This document shows positions 15,089 through 23,109 of a stretch of 64,000 nucleotides of DNA, piece by piece. Location of the stretch: positions 246,954-310,953 of the forward strand of contig JBCCXA010000001.1 in assembly GCA_039192515.1 (NCBI GenBank), given 5' to 3'. Numbering within the stretch: position 1 is the stretch's first letter; the number at the start of each line of letters is the position of its first letter. The DNA comes from Verrucomicrobiota bacterium (GTDB lineage: Bacteria; Verrucomicrobiota; Verrucomicrobiia; Methylacidiphilales; JBCCWR01). The notes beneath the pieces were generated by a model that saw only the letters and a list, made by a program, of their open reading frames with translations, did not search any database and had not been told where the DNA came from. A program made the translations under genes and the position numbers.

Positions 15089-15097
15089 AACCAAAAA

Positions 15098-15765
15098 GGG
15101 GTCAGACCTTGTTATTGACAACAAGATCATCATTTCTAGGATAACGATATGCCTAGACAACCTCGAATAGAGTATGAAGGAGCTATTTATCATGTAATGA
15201 GTCGAGGTGATCGAGGAGAAGCCATTTATTGGAATGATGAGGATAGAGAGAATTTTCTTAAAACATTAGGAGAATCCTGTGGGAAGTGTAGTTAGCTCGT
15301 TCATGCTTATTGCTTGATGGATAATCATTTCCATGCAGTCATCGAAACACCGAAAGCCAATCTGGTTACCGGAATGAGAGAGTTATAGGGGCAAAGCTTT
15401 AGATGATGAAAAACAGATCTCACGTGGCTGGCAGTATGGTGGTGAAGATTTTAAGGAACGAAGTCTAGAGCGCTACGATGAGATGCGTTCGCAAGGAAAT
15501 ATATGCGGATCGGTCAAGCAAGAGAAAGAACTCTTTAAAAGGAAAAGAATTCTTAAGGAAGAACTTAAAAAGTTGGGTTGGACTAGCAGAAGGCTTGAGA
15601 AGAAGCCTAAAGGCTGTAAGCAAAAAATTGATATAGCAGAAAGGTTAAGGCGTGAGACTACCATTGCTATAAATGAAGTAGCTACTCTTGTTCATATGGG
15701 TTCCAGGAATTATGTAAACTATTTGCTATACAATAAAAGAGTTAGCAATAACAAGGTCTGACCCC
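15098..15765 (+). mobile_element. Decayed REP-type (RAYT-like) transposase element, copy 1
   Basis: The element has perfect 20-bp terminal inverted repeats: GGGGTCAGACCTTGTTATTG at 15098-15117 and its complement at 15746-15765. It contains one transposase pseudogene. The left end is repeated at 19605, where a truncated second copy lies. The right end is followed by a perfect tandem duplication of TGACCCCTCACA (15759-15782). Confidence 0.85.
15149..15761 (+). pseudogene. REP-associated tyrosine transposase (Y1/HUH type), broken
   Basis: The frame starts MPRQPRIEYEGAIYHVMSRGDRGEA, typical of the Y1_Tnp/REP-associated transposases. It is stopped at a TAG (near 15293) where a Trp codon is expected. 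It resumes with VHAYCLMDNHFHAVIETPKANL, which contains the HUH motif (HFH), and stops again at a TAG replacing Gln. After a deletion of the middle, the C-terminus survives from 15483: KLGWTSRRLE, then AERLRRETTIAINEVATLVHMGS. At least two nonsense changes and a deletion make it inactive. Healthy relatives are about 300 residues. Confidence 0.87.
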
Positions 15766-15769
15766 TCAC

Positions 15770-16015
15770 ATGACCCCTCACACGTGGAGTCAGGAGAAAA
15801 AAGCTGATGATCCAGATTGGACTAGTGGACTAAGCCAAAAATTTTATGTGCGTAGTCGTAACGAAGATTTGTTTGCGAGACTGGAAATGACCTTTCTGCC
15901 TAGCAACAAAAAAACTTCAAAAATTAGAATAAAGTCATATGTAAATCCCAATGGCTCAAGAAATCTTGAATACGACAAGGCTAAAGATATCACCAAGTCA
16001 TTTGTTTATCAGTAG
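15770..16015 (+). pseudogene. 3' fragment of an unknown gene next to the transposase element
   Basis: An open frame of 81 codons begins inside the TGACCCCTCACA duplication at the element's right end, which suggests the start is accidental. The protein text (SQKFYVRSRNEDLFARLEMTFLP, then SKIRIKSYVNPNGSRNLEYD) looks like a real beta-rich C-terminus. No family is recognised. It may be the tail of a gene whose 5' part was lost when the element inserted. Confidence 0.4.
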
Positions 16016-16500
16016 TCCACTACTGTAACTGTGATACTGTGAATAGAAATCATATAACATAGGTCTTGGTGTTTCCCACTTGAAAATGATTTTCACGATT
16101 TCAAACGTTTTCTCATCACTCAAAAAAGGTGCAAAAAGATGCCTTTAAAAAATAATTACAGGTTGATTGGTGAGTTAGAGTCATTCTAAGGCATGACCTT
16201 AGTACACTATAATTTCTTTGCACTGTTTTGCATCGCGTTGCATTGAGGCATAAACGGAAAAGAATATTGAATAAACAAAGAAGGGCTTACTTTATACTTT
16301 TTTAAAGTAATAATCTGATAAGCAAAATTTCTGCCAGAAATAGTACATAGGGTTTCATAAAATTCGCGTTGAAACATCATCCCATTTTCAACAATCCCCC
16401 CACCTTTTCACTTTTTTAAAGGTAATCATTGGGCAAACAATTTCCTGATAAGAGGCTAATTTTTGTAGGTTTCAGCATTTGATCTCAAATTCATGTTTTG
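16016..16500. other. AT-rich gene-free region
   Basis: No coding frame stands out. The 12-mer ACTTTTTTAAAG followed by (G)TAAT occurs at 16296 and 16410, 114 bp apart. The region separates the cassette/transposon block from the defence-gene remnant and is probably decayed mobile DNA. Confidence 0.4.
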
Positions 16501-16503
16501 TTG

Positions 16504-16650
16504 TTAGGACATGAAGAAAAAGAACTAGGACACTTTTCTTCTGTAGAATTAGGACGGAACTTTCGATTTAAGACGATTGACGTCAAAAAATCAGGTTGCC
16601 TTCTCCAATTTGTTAGGACAGGGCAAATAATCTGTGATTTTGTTAGGACT
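16504..16650 (+). repeat. Cluster of TTAGGAC direct repeats
   Basis: TTAGGAC occurs at 16504, 16549, 16613 and 16643, with CTAGGAC at 16525. Three of the copies read TGTTAGGAC. Spacings are irregular (about 20-65 bp). Such multi-site arrays are seen at ends of some transposons, where they bind transposase, but no matching transposase is present. Confidence 0.45.
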
Positions 16651-16721
16651 TTTGGTGATTTAAGACAAAGAGCCAATTCTAGAGTAAAATTTGAGATTTC
16701 TAATCGATCATTAAATCATTC

Positions 16722-16760
16722 AACACTCCTTTTCCTATCTTTGGAGTGTTACCCTTTTTT
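16722..16760 (+). terminator. Probable intrinsic terminator
   Basis: AACACTCC (16722-16729) and GGAGTGTT (16743-16750) form a perfect 8-bp stem with a 13-base loop, followed by ACCC and six T. No intact gene lies directly upstream on the plus strand, so it probably belonged to a lost gene. Confidence 0.5.
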
Positions 16761-16850
16761 AGTCTTCCTAAATTCTCATCATCTGGTAGTCAGGACAGTT
16801 ACTTACATAAGGTCGGCAAGTTATTAACTGATCCTTGTGAGGATTTGCCG

Positions 16851-17013
16851 GATTTAAAGGCGGGAAAACAAAGAGCGGGACCGGGAGAATGATAGAAAGT
16901 TAAGAAAACTTGGCTGGAAGCTGCATGTGATATGGGAATGCCAATGCCGGGACCATGCTAAGTTTGAGAGGCAGATTTCTAAAATAGATAATTTATTGAA
17001 CAGAGAGGTTTAA
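16851..17013 (+). pseudogene. vsr: 3' remnant of a very-short-patch-repair endonuclease (Vsr) gene
   Basis: The plus frame ending at the TAA near 17011-17013 reads NKERDRENDRKLRKLGW, then KLHVIWECQCRD and a helical tail ending LLNREV. The N-K-x-R-D-R ... LRKLGW ... V-WEC pattern is the C-terminal signature of Vsr, which nicks T:G mismatches produced by deamination of 5-methylcytosine. An in-frame stop lies just upstream and the N-terminal half is missing, so this is a remnant. Vsr genes normally travel with C5-methyltransferase restriction systems, so a lost methylase is likely. Confidence 0.72.
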
Positions 17014-17019
17014 AAAAGC

Positions 17020-19518
17020 ATGACCAAAATTGATTTTACGAAGATCACAACGGGAAAGCCGTCTGACCAAATTACTGAGCCGGAAAAGCTTTTTCCTCTA
17101 CTGCCCAAACCGGATGAGACCGAATATAACTATTTGCGCGATGTGCAGGGAGAGGTTTTGTCTCAATGGTTTGAGAGAAGGGCCGAATTCGATCTGGTTG
17201 TTAAAATGAACACTGGCAGCGGCAAGACTGTTGTCGCCTTGATGATTCTCAAAAGCAGTTTGAATGAAAAATTAGGGCCAGCAGCTTATTTTGCTCCTGA
17301 CATCTATCTCGCCAACCAGGTTAGAAAAGAGGCAGCTCATTTAGGAATTGATACATGCAGCGAGCCAAACGATCCTGATTTTCTTCAAGGCCGCTCTATC
17401 CTTGTTGACAACATTGCAAGTTTGGTAAACGGCAAGTCCGTTTTTGGAATTGATGAAATCAAAGTTCCCTTGGGATCTGTAATAATTGATGATGCTCACG
17501 CATGCCTCGAAAAAGTTGAAAGCCAGTTTTCGTTAGTAATCGAGCGGAATGAGCACCAAAAAGTGTATAAATCCATTTTATCGATATTTAAACACTCGCT
17601 TATAGAACAGTCTGAGATTGGCTATGAAGAAATAGAATCTGAAGATGCCCGGAGAATTATGCTTGTTCCTTATTGGAGCTGGCGGGAGCACTTTGAACAA
17701 GTTCTCTCCATTCTTCACAACTGGGAAGGCAAATGCCAGTTCATTTGGCCTCTTGTCAAAGACAGGCTTCGCTTGGGAAGATGTCTAGTGAGCGGAAGTA
17801 AAATCAGTGTTTCTCTGCCTTGTGTTCCCATCTCCATAATCCGGAGTTTTGCCAGAGCAAAAAGAAGAATCTATCTATCTGCAACTCTCACTTATGATAG
17901 TATTCTTGTTTCTGCATTTAATGTTCCTTCCGGTGCAATTCAAAAGCCTATTGTTCCAAAACAGATTGGGGATGTTGGCGAAAGGCTAATTATCATACCC
18001 CAAAGCCTAAATCCCAACATAGGCGATGAAGATCTGAGGCAAGAACTTTCAGCAATATCTAAAGGCACAACTGTTATAGTGGTTGTTCCTTCGGAGCGGA
18101 GGGCTGGCCTTTGGTCGGCTTTTGCAGACGGTATTCTGCGAGCGGAAAATATCTATGAAGGCGTTCAAGCATTAAGAGAGAGGCAATCAGGCCTTTATAT
18201 TCTTGTTAACAAATACGACGGGGTGGACCTGCCTCATGATGCCTGCCGCGTTTTGGTACTTGATGACTTGCCGACAGCCAGAAGCATGCTTGGACGCTAC
18301 GAAGATATGCTTTTGGACGGCAGCGAAGAATTAATGGCCCGGCGTATTCAGAAAATTGAACAAGGCATGGGGCGGGGTATCCGGGCAAATAATGATTATT
18401 GTGTTGTGGTTCCGATGGGGCCAAGGCTGATTGATTTTTTGAACGATCCCAGAGCAACACAGAAATTTACTCCGGCAACTAGAAAACAATTTGAGTTATC
18501 GAACGAAGTGGCAAAACAAGCCCGCGGGCTGGAATTATCTGAGTTGCGCGGTTTAATGGATCTTTGCCTTGAAAGAAATTCTGAATGGAAAGATGCAAGC
18601 CGTAATGCTCTCGCAGGCCTTGAAGAATATCCTGTGGAAAGTGAGTTAGAAACGGCAGTTCATAGAAGGAAAGCCTTTGAAGAATCTGAAATTGGACAGC
18701 ACAACGCGGCAGCTCAAGAAATGCAGAATGCTGTTAATTCTGAAAACAGAGATCAAGAACAAGGCATACTAATGCAGGAGCTCGCTTCTTACACTGATTT
18801 TTTCGATCCTGTGGAAGCTCAGAAAATACAACAAAAGTCTGTTAGGCATAATGCGTCCCTACTTAGGCCTTTATCTGGAATCACCTATCACCGTCTGGCA
18901 CCGGCAAGAAAGGCACAGGCTGAGTCCGCCCAAGCCTACTATCAAGAGAGCTACCGGAATTCTAATGATATGGTGATTCGTTTCCGGTCTTTAATAGAAG
19001 ACTTAGTTTTTATTCCTGAATCTGATTCCGAGCCGTTCGAACGTGCCATGCGCGAGATTGCTTTTGTCCTTGGATATCAAGGACAACGCCCTGAGAAGGA
19101 ATTTGGATCTGGTCCTGATAACCTGTGGGCCGTCGGCGAAATGAATTATTTCGTCATTGAGTGCAAAAGCGGAACAAAGACGGAGACGGTTTGCAAACGT
19201 GATTGTGACCAGCTCAATGGATCCGTTGTTTGGTTCCAAAACAAGTATGATGCTTCATGCAAGATGACTCCCGTAATTGTTCACCCAAGCGAAGTATTTG
19301 ATAATGATTGTTCATTCATGGATGGAACCAGGGTTATCAATAGGGATTGCCTCCAAAAGTTGAAAAAGGCTATTGATACCCTGGGAAGCTCTTGGGGACA
19401 GCTAGGCAAATTGCCGTCTTTTGAAGAAACCAGAGACCTGTTTGACAACATGAAGCTAACTCCTTCGCTATTCCTGGATAATTATACGGTTGCTGGAAGT
19501 AAAAAGAAAAAGCGGTGA
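17020..19518 (+). CDS. DEAD/DEAH-type helicase with predicted C-terminal PD-(D/E)XK nuclease domain
   Basis: This 832-residue, apparently intact protein has Walker A at 65-70 (TGSGKT) and a DEAH-box variant DDAH at 157-160. A motif V-like NKYDGVDLPHDACRVLVLDDLP and motif VI QGMGRGIR (448-455) complete an SF2 helicase. After a helical linker, the last 150 residues contain GPDNLWAV (Asp700) and FVIECKSG (Glu714, Lys716), the D...ExK pattern of restriction-type nucleases. It directly follows the vsr remnant, so it is probably the surviving gene of a restriction or defence cluster. It could act on invading DNA; this is inferred. Confidence 0.75.
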   Translation: MTKIDFTKITTGKPSDQITEPEKLFPLLPKPDETEYNYLRDVQGEVLSQWFERRAEFDLVVKMNTGSGKTVVALMILKSSLNEKLGPAAYFAPDIYLANQVRKEAAHLGIDTCSEPNDPDFLQGRSILVDNIASLVNGKSVFGIDEIKVPLGSVIIDDAHACLEKVESQFSLVIERNEHQKVYKSILSIFKHSLIEQSEIGYEEIESEDARRIMLVPYWSWREHFEQVLSILHNWEGKCQFIWPLVKDRLRLGRCLVSGSKISVSLPCVPISIIRSFARAKRRIYLSATLTYDSILVSAFNVPSGAIQKPIVPKQIGDVGERLIIIPQSLNPNIGDEDLRQELSAISKGTTVIVVVPSERRAGLWSAFADGILRAENIYEGVQALRERQSGLYILVNKYDGVDLPHDACRVLVLDDLPTARSMLGRYEDMLLDGSEELMARRIQKIEQGMGRGIRANNDYCVVVPMGPRLIDFLNDPRATQKFTPATRKQFELSNEVAKQARGLELSELRGLMDLCLERNSEWKDASRNALAGLEEYPVESELETAVHRRKAFEESEIGQHNAAAQEMQNAVNSENRDQEQGILMQELASYTDFFDPVEAQKIQQKSVRHNASLLRPLSGITYHRLAPARKAQAESAQAYYQESYRNSNDMVIRFRSLIEDLVFIPESDSEPFERAMREIAFVLGYQGQRPEKEFGSGPDNLWAVGEMNYFVIECKSGTKTETVCKRDCDQLNGSVVWFQNKYDASCKMTPVIVHPSEVFDNDCSFMDGTRVINRDCLQKLKKAIDTLGSSWGQLGKLPSFEETRDLFDNMKLTPSLFLDNYTVAGSKKKKR

Positions 19519-19604
19519 AAACAGGTTTCCTATACCTTTGAAGTAGAGCATTCATCTGAATGAATGAAAAAAATGAAATCCAAGAAATCGAAGGCCTCCG
19601 AAAA

Positions 19605-19749
19605 GGGGTCAGACCTTGTTATTGACAACAAGATCATCATTTCTAGGGTAACGATATGCCTAGACAACCTCGAGTAGAGTATGAAGGAGCTATTTATCAT
19701 GTAATGAGTCGAGGGGATCGAGGAGAAGCCATTTATTTGATGATGAGGA
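19605..19749 (+). mobile_element. Truncated REP-type transposase element, copy 2
   Basis: It starts with the same 20-bp end, GGGGTCAGACCTTGTTATTG, as the element at 15098 and runs nearly identically through the transposase start (ATG 19656, MPRQPRVEYEGAIYHVMSRGDRGEA). It then loses frame and homology near 19749. No right end is present. The breakpoint lies 20 bp before the 5'-truncated gene at 19770. Confidence 0.82.
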
Positions 19750-19769
19750 ATCTGACTCATGGTTAGATC

Positions 19770-20609
19770 ATGAGCTCGAGTAATGGGTTTGCAGTGATCA
19801 TTGCGTTGAGAGCAGAGAATATCCTCAATAATAAAAACGACATTGTTGGGAATACTTCAGCATTTACGTCATCAGGTTTTGGAATAAGGTATGAATCAAG
19901 TGGTAAGTTAAAGGCTTGCCTTGGGAGACTGACACTTACGCCGGGTGGGCAAAATCTTGTCGCTGGTAATACAGTTGTATTGGCCGTTAACTATAATCCG
20001 GCTTCAGAATTGTTTGAGTTTTGGGATTCCATGAATCAATCAATAGAGAGTTCAAGTGTAAGATCGGCGGATTTTTCATTGTCGGAAGCAGTGACCCTGG
20101 GAAGCCCCACCAATAATTCCTGTTACATGAGTGGAATGATTGGAGAGTTAAAAATGTACGATGAATCCCTTACTTCCTTAAAATTCGAGTTAGCCCAAAA
20201 GGAGATGGCTACAAAGTGGATAATCGATGGTATTGATCAATGGTGGTCGCAAGTAGGTATGGATATTGGGGGTGCGGATGAAGATTTCGATGGCGATGGG
20301 CTCTCAAACCTTATAGAGGTTGGACTCGGTGGTGATCCCTTGAATAAAAGTATACATGCTCTTTTACCTTCACTAGGTGTATGGAACGGGTCAATGTTAG
20401 AGTATTCACACTTAAGGCTAAGAAATGCCGAGCGCGAAGGAATCGTTTACAAAGTTCTGACTTCACCAGACTTAATCACTTGGAATGAAACAGGGGCGGA
20501 GATTACAGAAACCGAGGTGTTGGATAATGAAATGGAATCTGTAAAATACGCTATAGATCCGGGCCCGGATGCTTCTTTATTTATTAGTCTCCAGATAGAG
20601 ACAAATTGA
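19770..20609 (+). CDS. C-terminal fragment of a LamG-domain surface protein
   Basis: The 279 residues begin inside a LamG/concanavalin-like jelly roll: GFGIRYESSGKLKACLG, then GNTVVLAVNYNPASELFEFWDS and MSGMIGELKMYDESLT. A calcium-repeat-like motif follows, DEDFDGDGLSNLIEVGLGGDPL (about 172-193), and then an Fn3-like end. Proteins of this type in Verrucomicrobiota are large and secreted. Here there is no signal peptide, and the start is next to the truncated transposase copy. The 5' part was probably lost in the same rearrangement, so it may not be expressed. Confidence 0.65.
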   Translation: MSSSNGFAVIIALRAENILNNKNDIVGNTSAFTSSGFGIRYESSGKLKACLGRLTLTPGGQNLVAGNTVVLAVNYNPASELFEFWDSMNQSIESSSVRSADFSLSEAVTLGSPTNNSCYMSGMIGELKMYDESLTSLKFELAQKEMATKWIIDGIDQWWSQVGMDIGGADEDFDGDGLSNLIEVGLGGDPLNKSIHALLPSLGVWNGSMLEYSHLRLRNAEREGIVYKVLTSPDLITWNETGAEITETEVLDNEMESVKYAIDPGPDASLFISLQIETN

Positions 20610-20756
20610 AGTATCCTCAGGATGGGCCACAACACAGTCTGCTAGTCACCCCATAGTATTTGGGAATAGTTAGGGAATTTTAGGGCTAATACTAGTTGAT
20701 CTAAGGTTATTGCCAAAATGTGATGATCATTTATCTTATTTAAGGTTATTGTTAGC

Positions 20757-21155
20757 ATGCAGCTTAGTACTCTTGAACATCCTGTAGAAGCGATTCTGGC
20801 AATTCCATTTCTTATCATGGGCTTTTCGCACCTTGTGCGACCAAATATGTGGCAAGAGTTTTTTGTTTCACTGCACTCTATGGGAGAGCGTGGTGTGATT
20901 TGGCGTTCCTGCATATTGGAGCTCTGGCCGGCTGCTATAATAGTGACTTTTCATCAGCAATGGGCATGGCCTGGAATAATTATCACACTCTATGGGCATG
21001 CATTAATGGCAAAGGTGGCCCTTTGTTTATTAGTTCCTAAATACGGACTCAAATCTCTTGCCATGGCAGGGCGTTATGGGAAAAAGGGTTTTAGAGTTGC
21101 CGGGGTTGTCTTGTGCCTATTGGGCATCTTTTGTGTTTGCCGTATTGTCTTTTAA
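20757..21155 (+). CDS. Small integral membrane protein of unknown function
   Basis: A 132-residue protein with about four membrane segments (10-28, 53-68, 72-92 and 110-130). Between them lie short basic loops (VPKYGLKSLAMAGRYGKKGFR). The overall look is close to DoxX-like or similar small quinone-pool proteins, but no defining motif is present and I do not assign it. The gene stands alone, with 147 bp upstream and 90 bp downstream without other genes. Confidence 0.6.
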   Translation: MQLSTLEHPVEAILAIPFLIMGFSHLVRPNMWQEFFVSLHSMGERGVIWRSCILELWPAAIIVTFHQQWAWPGIIITLYGHALMAKVALCLLVPKYGLKSLAMAGRYGKKGFRVAGVVLCLLGIFCVCRIVF

Positions 21156-21245
21156 TTTTCCATCAGGGTTAAAAATTATCATGGCGACTTGTAGTTATTT
21201 ATAGATAAAGTTAAGGTAATTGATTCATTCAAAGAAAGGCTAAAA

Positions 21246-21587
21246 ATGATCATACTGAGTATTGTGTGGCTACTAGCAGGCATTCTAATTACAGTGTGTG
21301 CAATGCCGCTGGTTTATAATAGGATTCCAATGAATTCGATTTATGGATTTAGATTGCCCCAGACATTTATATCAGACAAAGCATGGTATCATTTAAACGA
21401 GGTAGGAGGCATGCTATTCTCTTTGTTAGGATTTCCTCTGTTCCTATCAGGTATACTGGGATTCTTTTTGCCAGAAAATCTCTTGGTTATTCATTCAATG
21501 GTAACAGGCATTGTTATTCTTATGGCAATCGGGTTTTCAATATGTCTGTTTATGAGATATGTCATGAGATATCAAAGTAGAACATGA
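21246..21587 (+). CDS. SdpI-family membrane protein
   Basis: This 113-residue protein has an N-terminal membrane helix, then the SdpI signature MNSIYGFRLPQTFISDKAWYHLNEVGG (about 28-55), and two more helices (56-78 and 83-105). Bacillus SdpI gives immunity to the killing peptide SdpC and acts with a repressor. Many relatives in other phyla have no SdpC partner and no known role. No SdpC-like or ArsR-like gene is adjacent here, so only the family is assigned. GAAAGG upstream of the ATG may serve as ribosome-binding site. Confidence 0.72.
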   Translation: MIILSIVWLLAGILITVCAMPLVYNRIPMNSIYGFRLPQTFISDKAWYHLNEVGGMLFSLLGFPLFLSGILGFFLPENLLVIHSMVTGIVILMAIGFSICLFMRYVMRYQSRT

Positions 21588-21714
21588 GGCTTTGGCTTCC
21601 AATGAAGAATACATCAATGAAAAATCAAAAGAATACTCTGGAACTTATTTCACGAAGATCTTTAAGTCTTTTATGTATCATTGAGTATTTGAGAGTTAAT
21701 AACAGGAAAAAAGG

Positions 21715-22167
21715 ATGCCCCATTTAATGGGTTGGCTTAGCAAACTGCTTGTCGCTGTAAGTCCTCTACTGCTCTGGGCTTGTGAGTCTCAACAAAGCAC
21801 CGGTGAGAAGGGAAGTCCAGTAACGAAAGCTCATTACGTTGAATTCGTTTCTGCCTCGGTTGAGAAACAGTGCAACATTTTGGAGCAAGTTCATGGGGTA
21901 TCCTTTGGTACAGAGGTTGAAGATCTGGGGCGAGCCAAAATCGCGAAAACAGGCGACGGAACCTTCATAGGAGTTCGCGCACCATTGGCGGAACATGAGC
22001 AGCCCATCGTTCGAGTTTATTTCGCAGTCGAAGACATAACCAAGGCGGTTAAAGAGGCCGAGGCCGCCGGCGCAGTAATCGCATACCCTCCTACAAAACA
22101 GGGAGAAACTGGGACCTGGGCAATCATTATTCAGGACGAAATTCAACATGGGTTGTGGCAGCCCTAG
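21715..22167 (+). CDS. Lipoprotein with a VOC-type domain
   Basis: This 150-residue protein begins with a signal peptide ending in a lipobox (VSPLLLWACESQQ, Cys about residue 23), so it should be anchored in the envelope. The mature part matches the cytoplasmic VOC-like family: AHYVEFVSASVEKQCNILEQ, then GVRAPLAEHEQPIVRVYFAV and AVKEAEAAGAVIAYPPT, ending IIQDEIQHGLWQ. Such domains are normally cytoplasmic glyoxalase-like enzymes, so export is unusual. The ATG at 21715 is preceded by AGGAAAAAAGG. Confidence 0.72.
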   Translation: MPHLMGWLSKLLVAVSPLLLWACESQQSTGEKGSPVTKAHYVEFVSASVEKQCNILEQVHGVSFGTEVEDLGRAKIAKTGDGTFIGVRAPLAEHEQPIVRVYFAVEDITKAVKEAEAAGAVIAYPPTKQGETGTWAIIIQDEIQHGLWQP

Positions 22168-22218
22168 GTTTTGTAACTGCAAAATAAAATTGGTTTTAGG
22201 TCAGGGGCTAAGGGGCCT

Positions 22219-22705
22219 GTGCGAAACGTAAACATCCGCAAAGTGGTTCTGCTAGATTACATCACCCATTATTACGAAAACGAATATGGTCCCTATCTGA
22301 ATATGTGTGATCTAGGTGATTCGGAAATTCAGAAACTCGCCGAAAGAGAGAAAGGTGCCCTCGTTAGTTATAATCGATTCGATCTTGGAGAGAATTTTGT
22401 TTGCTGGCGCAAAGAGGCCGATGACTTACTTGTTCGTTCCTATACTGAGAAGTTTGGCAATCCTCTAGAGGGGCGTGCTTATTTTTCTCTTCTAGGCACT
22501 TTTGACAAGACATATGGCCTCTATAGAAATCCTAGGAAAATTGTTCACATACGCTGAGCTTATTGAGTCATATAGTAGAATGGGTATATCGGATATGATA
22601 CAGAGACATAAAAAGAACGGTGGTTGGGTGGGGTGCTATGTTGAAGCACATATGTGGAAGCGGCAGTTAAGAAAGAATTGGCTAGAGCAGAACCGCCAGA
22701 GCTAA
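22219..22705 (+). pseudogene. Hypothetical protein gene, probably broken by frameshift or internal deletion
   Basis: From a GTG at 22219 the first frame reads VVLLDYITHYYENEYGPYLN, then CWRKEADDLLVRSYTEKFG and stops at 22557 after GTFDKTYGLYRNP. In the +1 frame the text continues GKLFTYAELIESYSRMGIS and NGGWVGCYVEAHMW to 22705. The two pieces look like N- and C-terminal parts of one protein joined out of frame. The family is unknown to me. If the pieces are separate genes, the second lacks a good start. Confidence 0.5.
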
Positions 22706-23109
22706 ATTCTTAAAGCGTGGCCATAGCAGTCTCTCGCTAACTTGAGCGTATGAGGGCTATTAAACCCGGATGATGCACTCGTGAATTAAAGATTTGTGGA
22801 ACATCTTGGTCGCAAGAAGCATAGAGTCTCCTAGGGGCATCACCTTTTGATATATCTTTGTCGACTCTCTTTTTCTTGTCACTCAAGCTATGACGCATCT
22901 CATTCAACTTCTGTTACATCATCCGGGTCAAATGGAAAAAAAGATTTTAAGAAATAGATCAAGAACTGCCAGACATTTGTGGTAAACTTGAAAGAAAGAT
23001 TGATTGAGTTTGCGTATTACCACACAATTGAGTAAACAAACCACAAGGTGCCTATGTGGGTGATACACTGGCAAGCGTTTAGCTTTTGCCTTATGCCAAT
23101 TAGGGATTT
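22706..23109. other. Intergenic region dominated by the palindromic repeat
   Basis: Apart from repeat copy A, the 404-base stretch shows no gene. The last 175 bases before the NTF2-like gene must hold its promoter; I see no convincing -10/-35 pair. Confidence 0.45.
22760..22933 (-). repeat. Palindromic intergenic repeat (MITE-like), copy A
   Basis: The ends TTAAACCCGGATGATG and CATCATCCGGGTCAAA are inverted. Read on the minus strand, the copy aligns along its full length with copy D (47921-48092). Shared inner blocks include GAGATG-GT-ATA-CTTGAG and TAGGAGA-TCTATG, followed by a TTCTTG-to-CAAGAT stretch. No coding frame is present. Confidence 0.72.

Larger units (their letters stand above)
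9070..15090 (+). mobile_element. Cluster of integron-like gene cassettes without an integrase (CALIN-like)
   Basis: About ten short genes all point the same way, mostly one or two per unit. Between them lie attC-like sites whose outer 7-mers are inverted (for example AGCGAAC/GTTAGCT, AGTTAAC/GTTCGAT) and enclose imperfect palindromes. Three sites share the 3' motif CTCACG-CT(A/G)AC-(G/C)TTAG at 9549, 10643 and 12537. Two others share CGCCACACTTTGA. The cargo (VOC, OsmC, small membrane proteins, an RNA-repair pair) is typical of cassettes. No integron integrase or attI is identifiable in the window. Individual site borders are approximate. Confidence 0.72.

Noticed and set aside
16504..16650. 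CRISPR array
   Set aside because: The repeats are only 7-9 bases, unevenly spaced, and there are no cas genes.
16491..16827. Open frames across the TTAGGAC repeats
   Set aside because: They run through direct repeats and a terminator, with no start signal or recognisable protein text.
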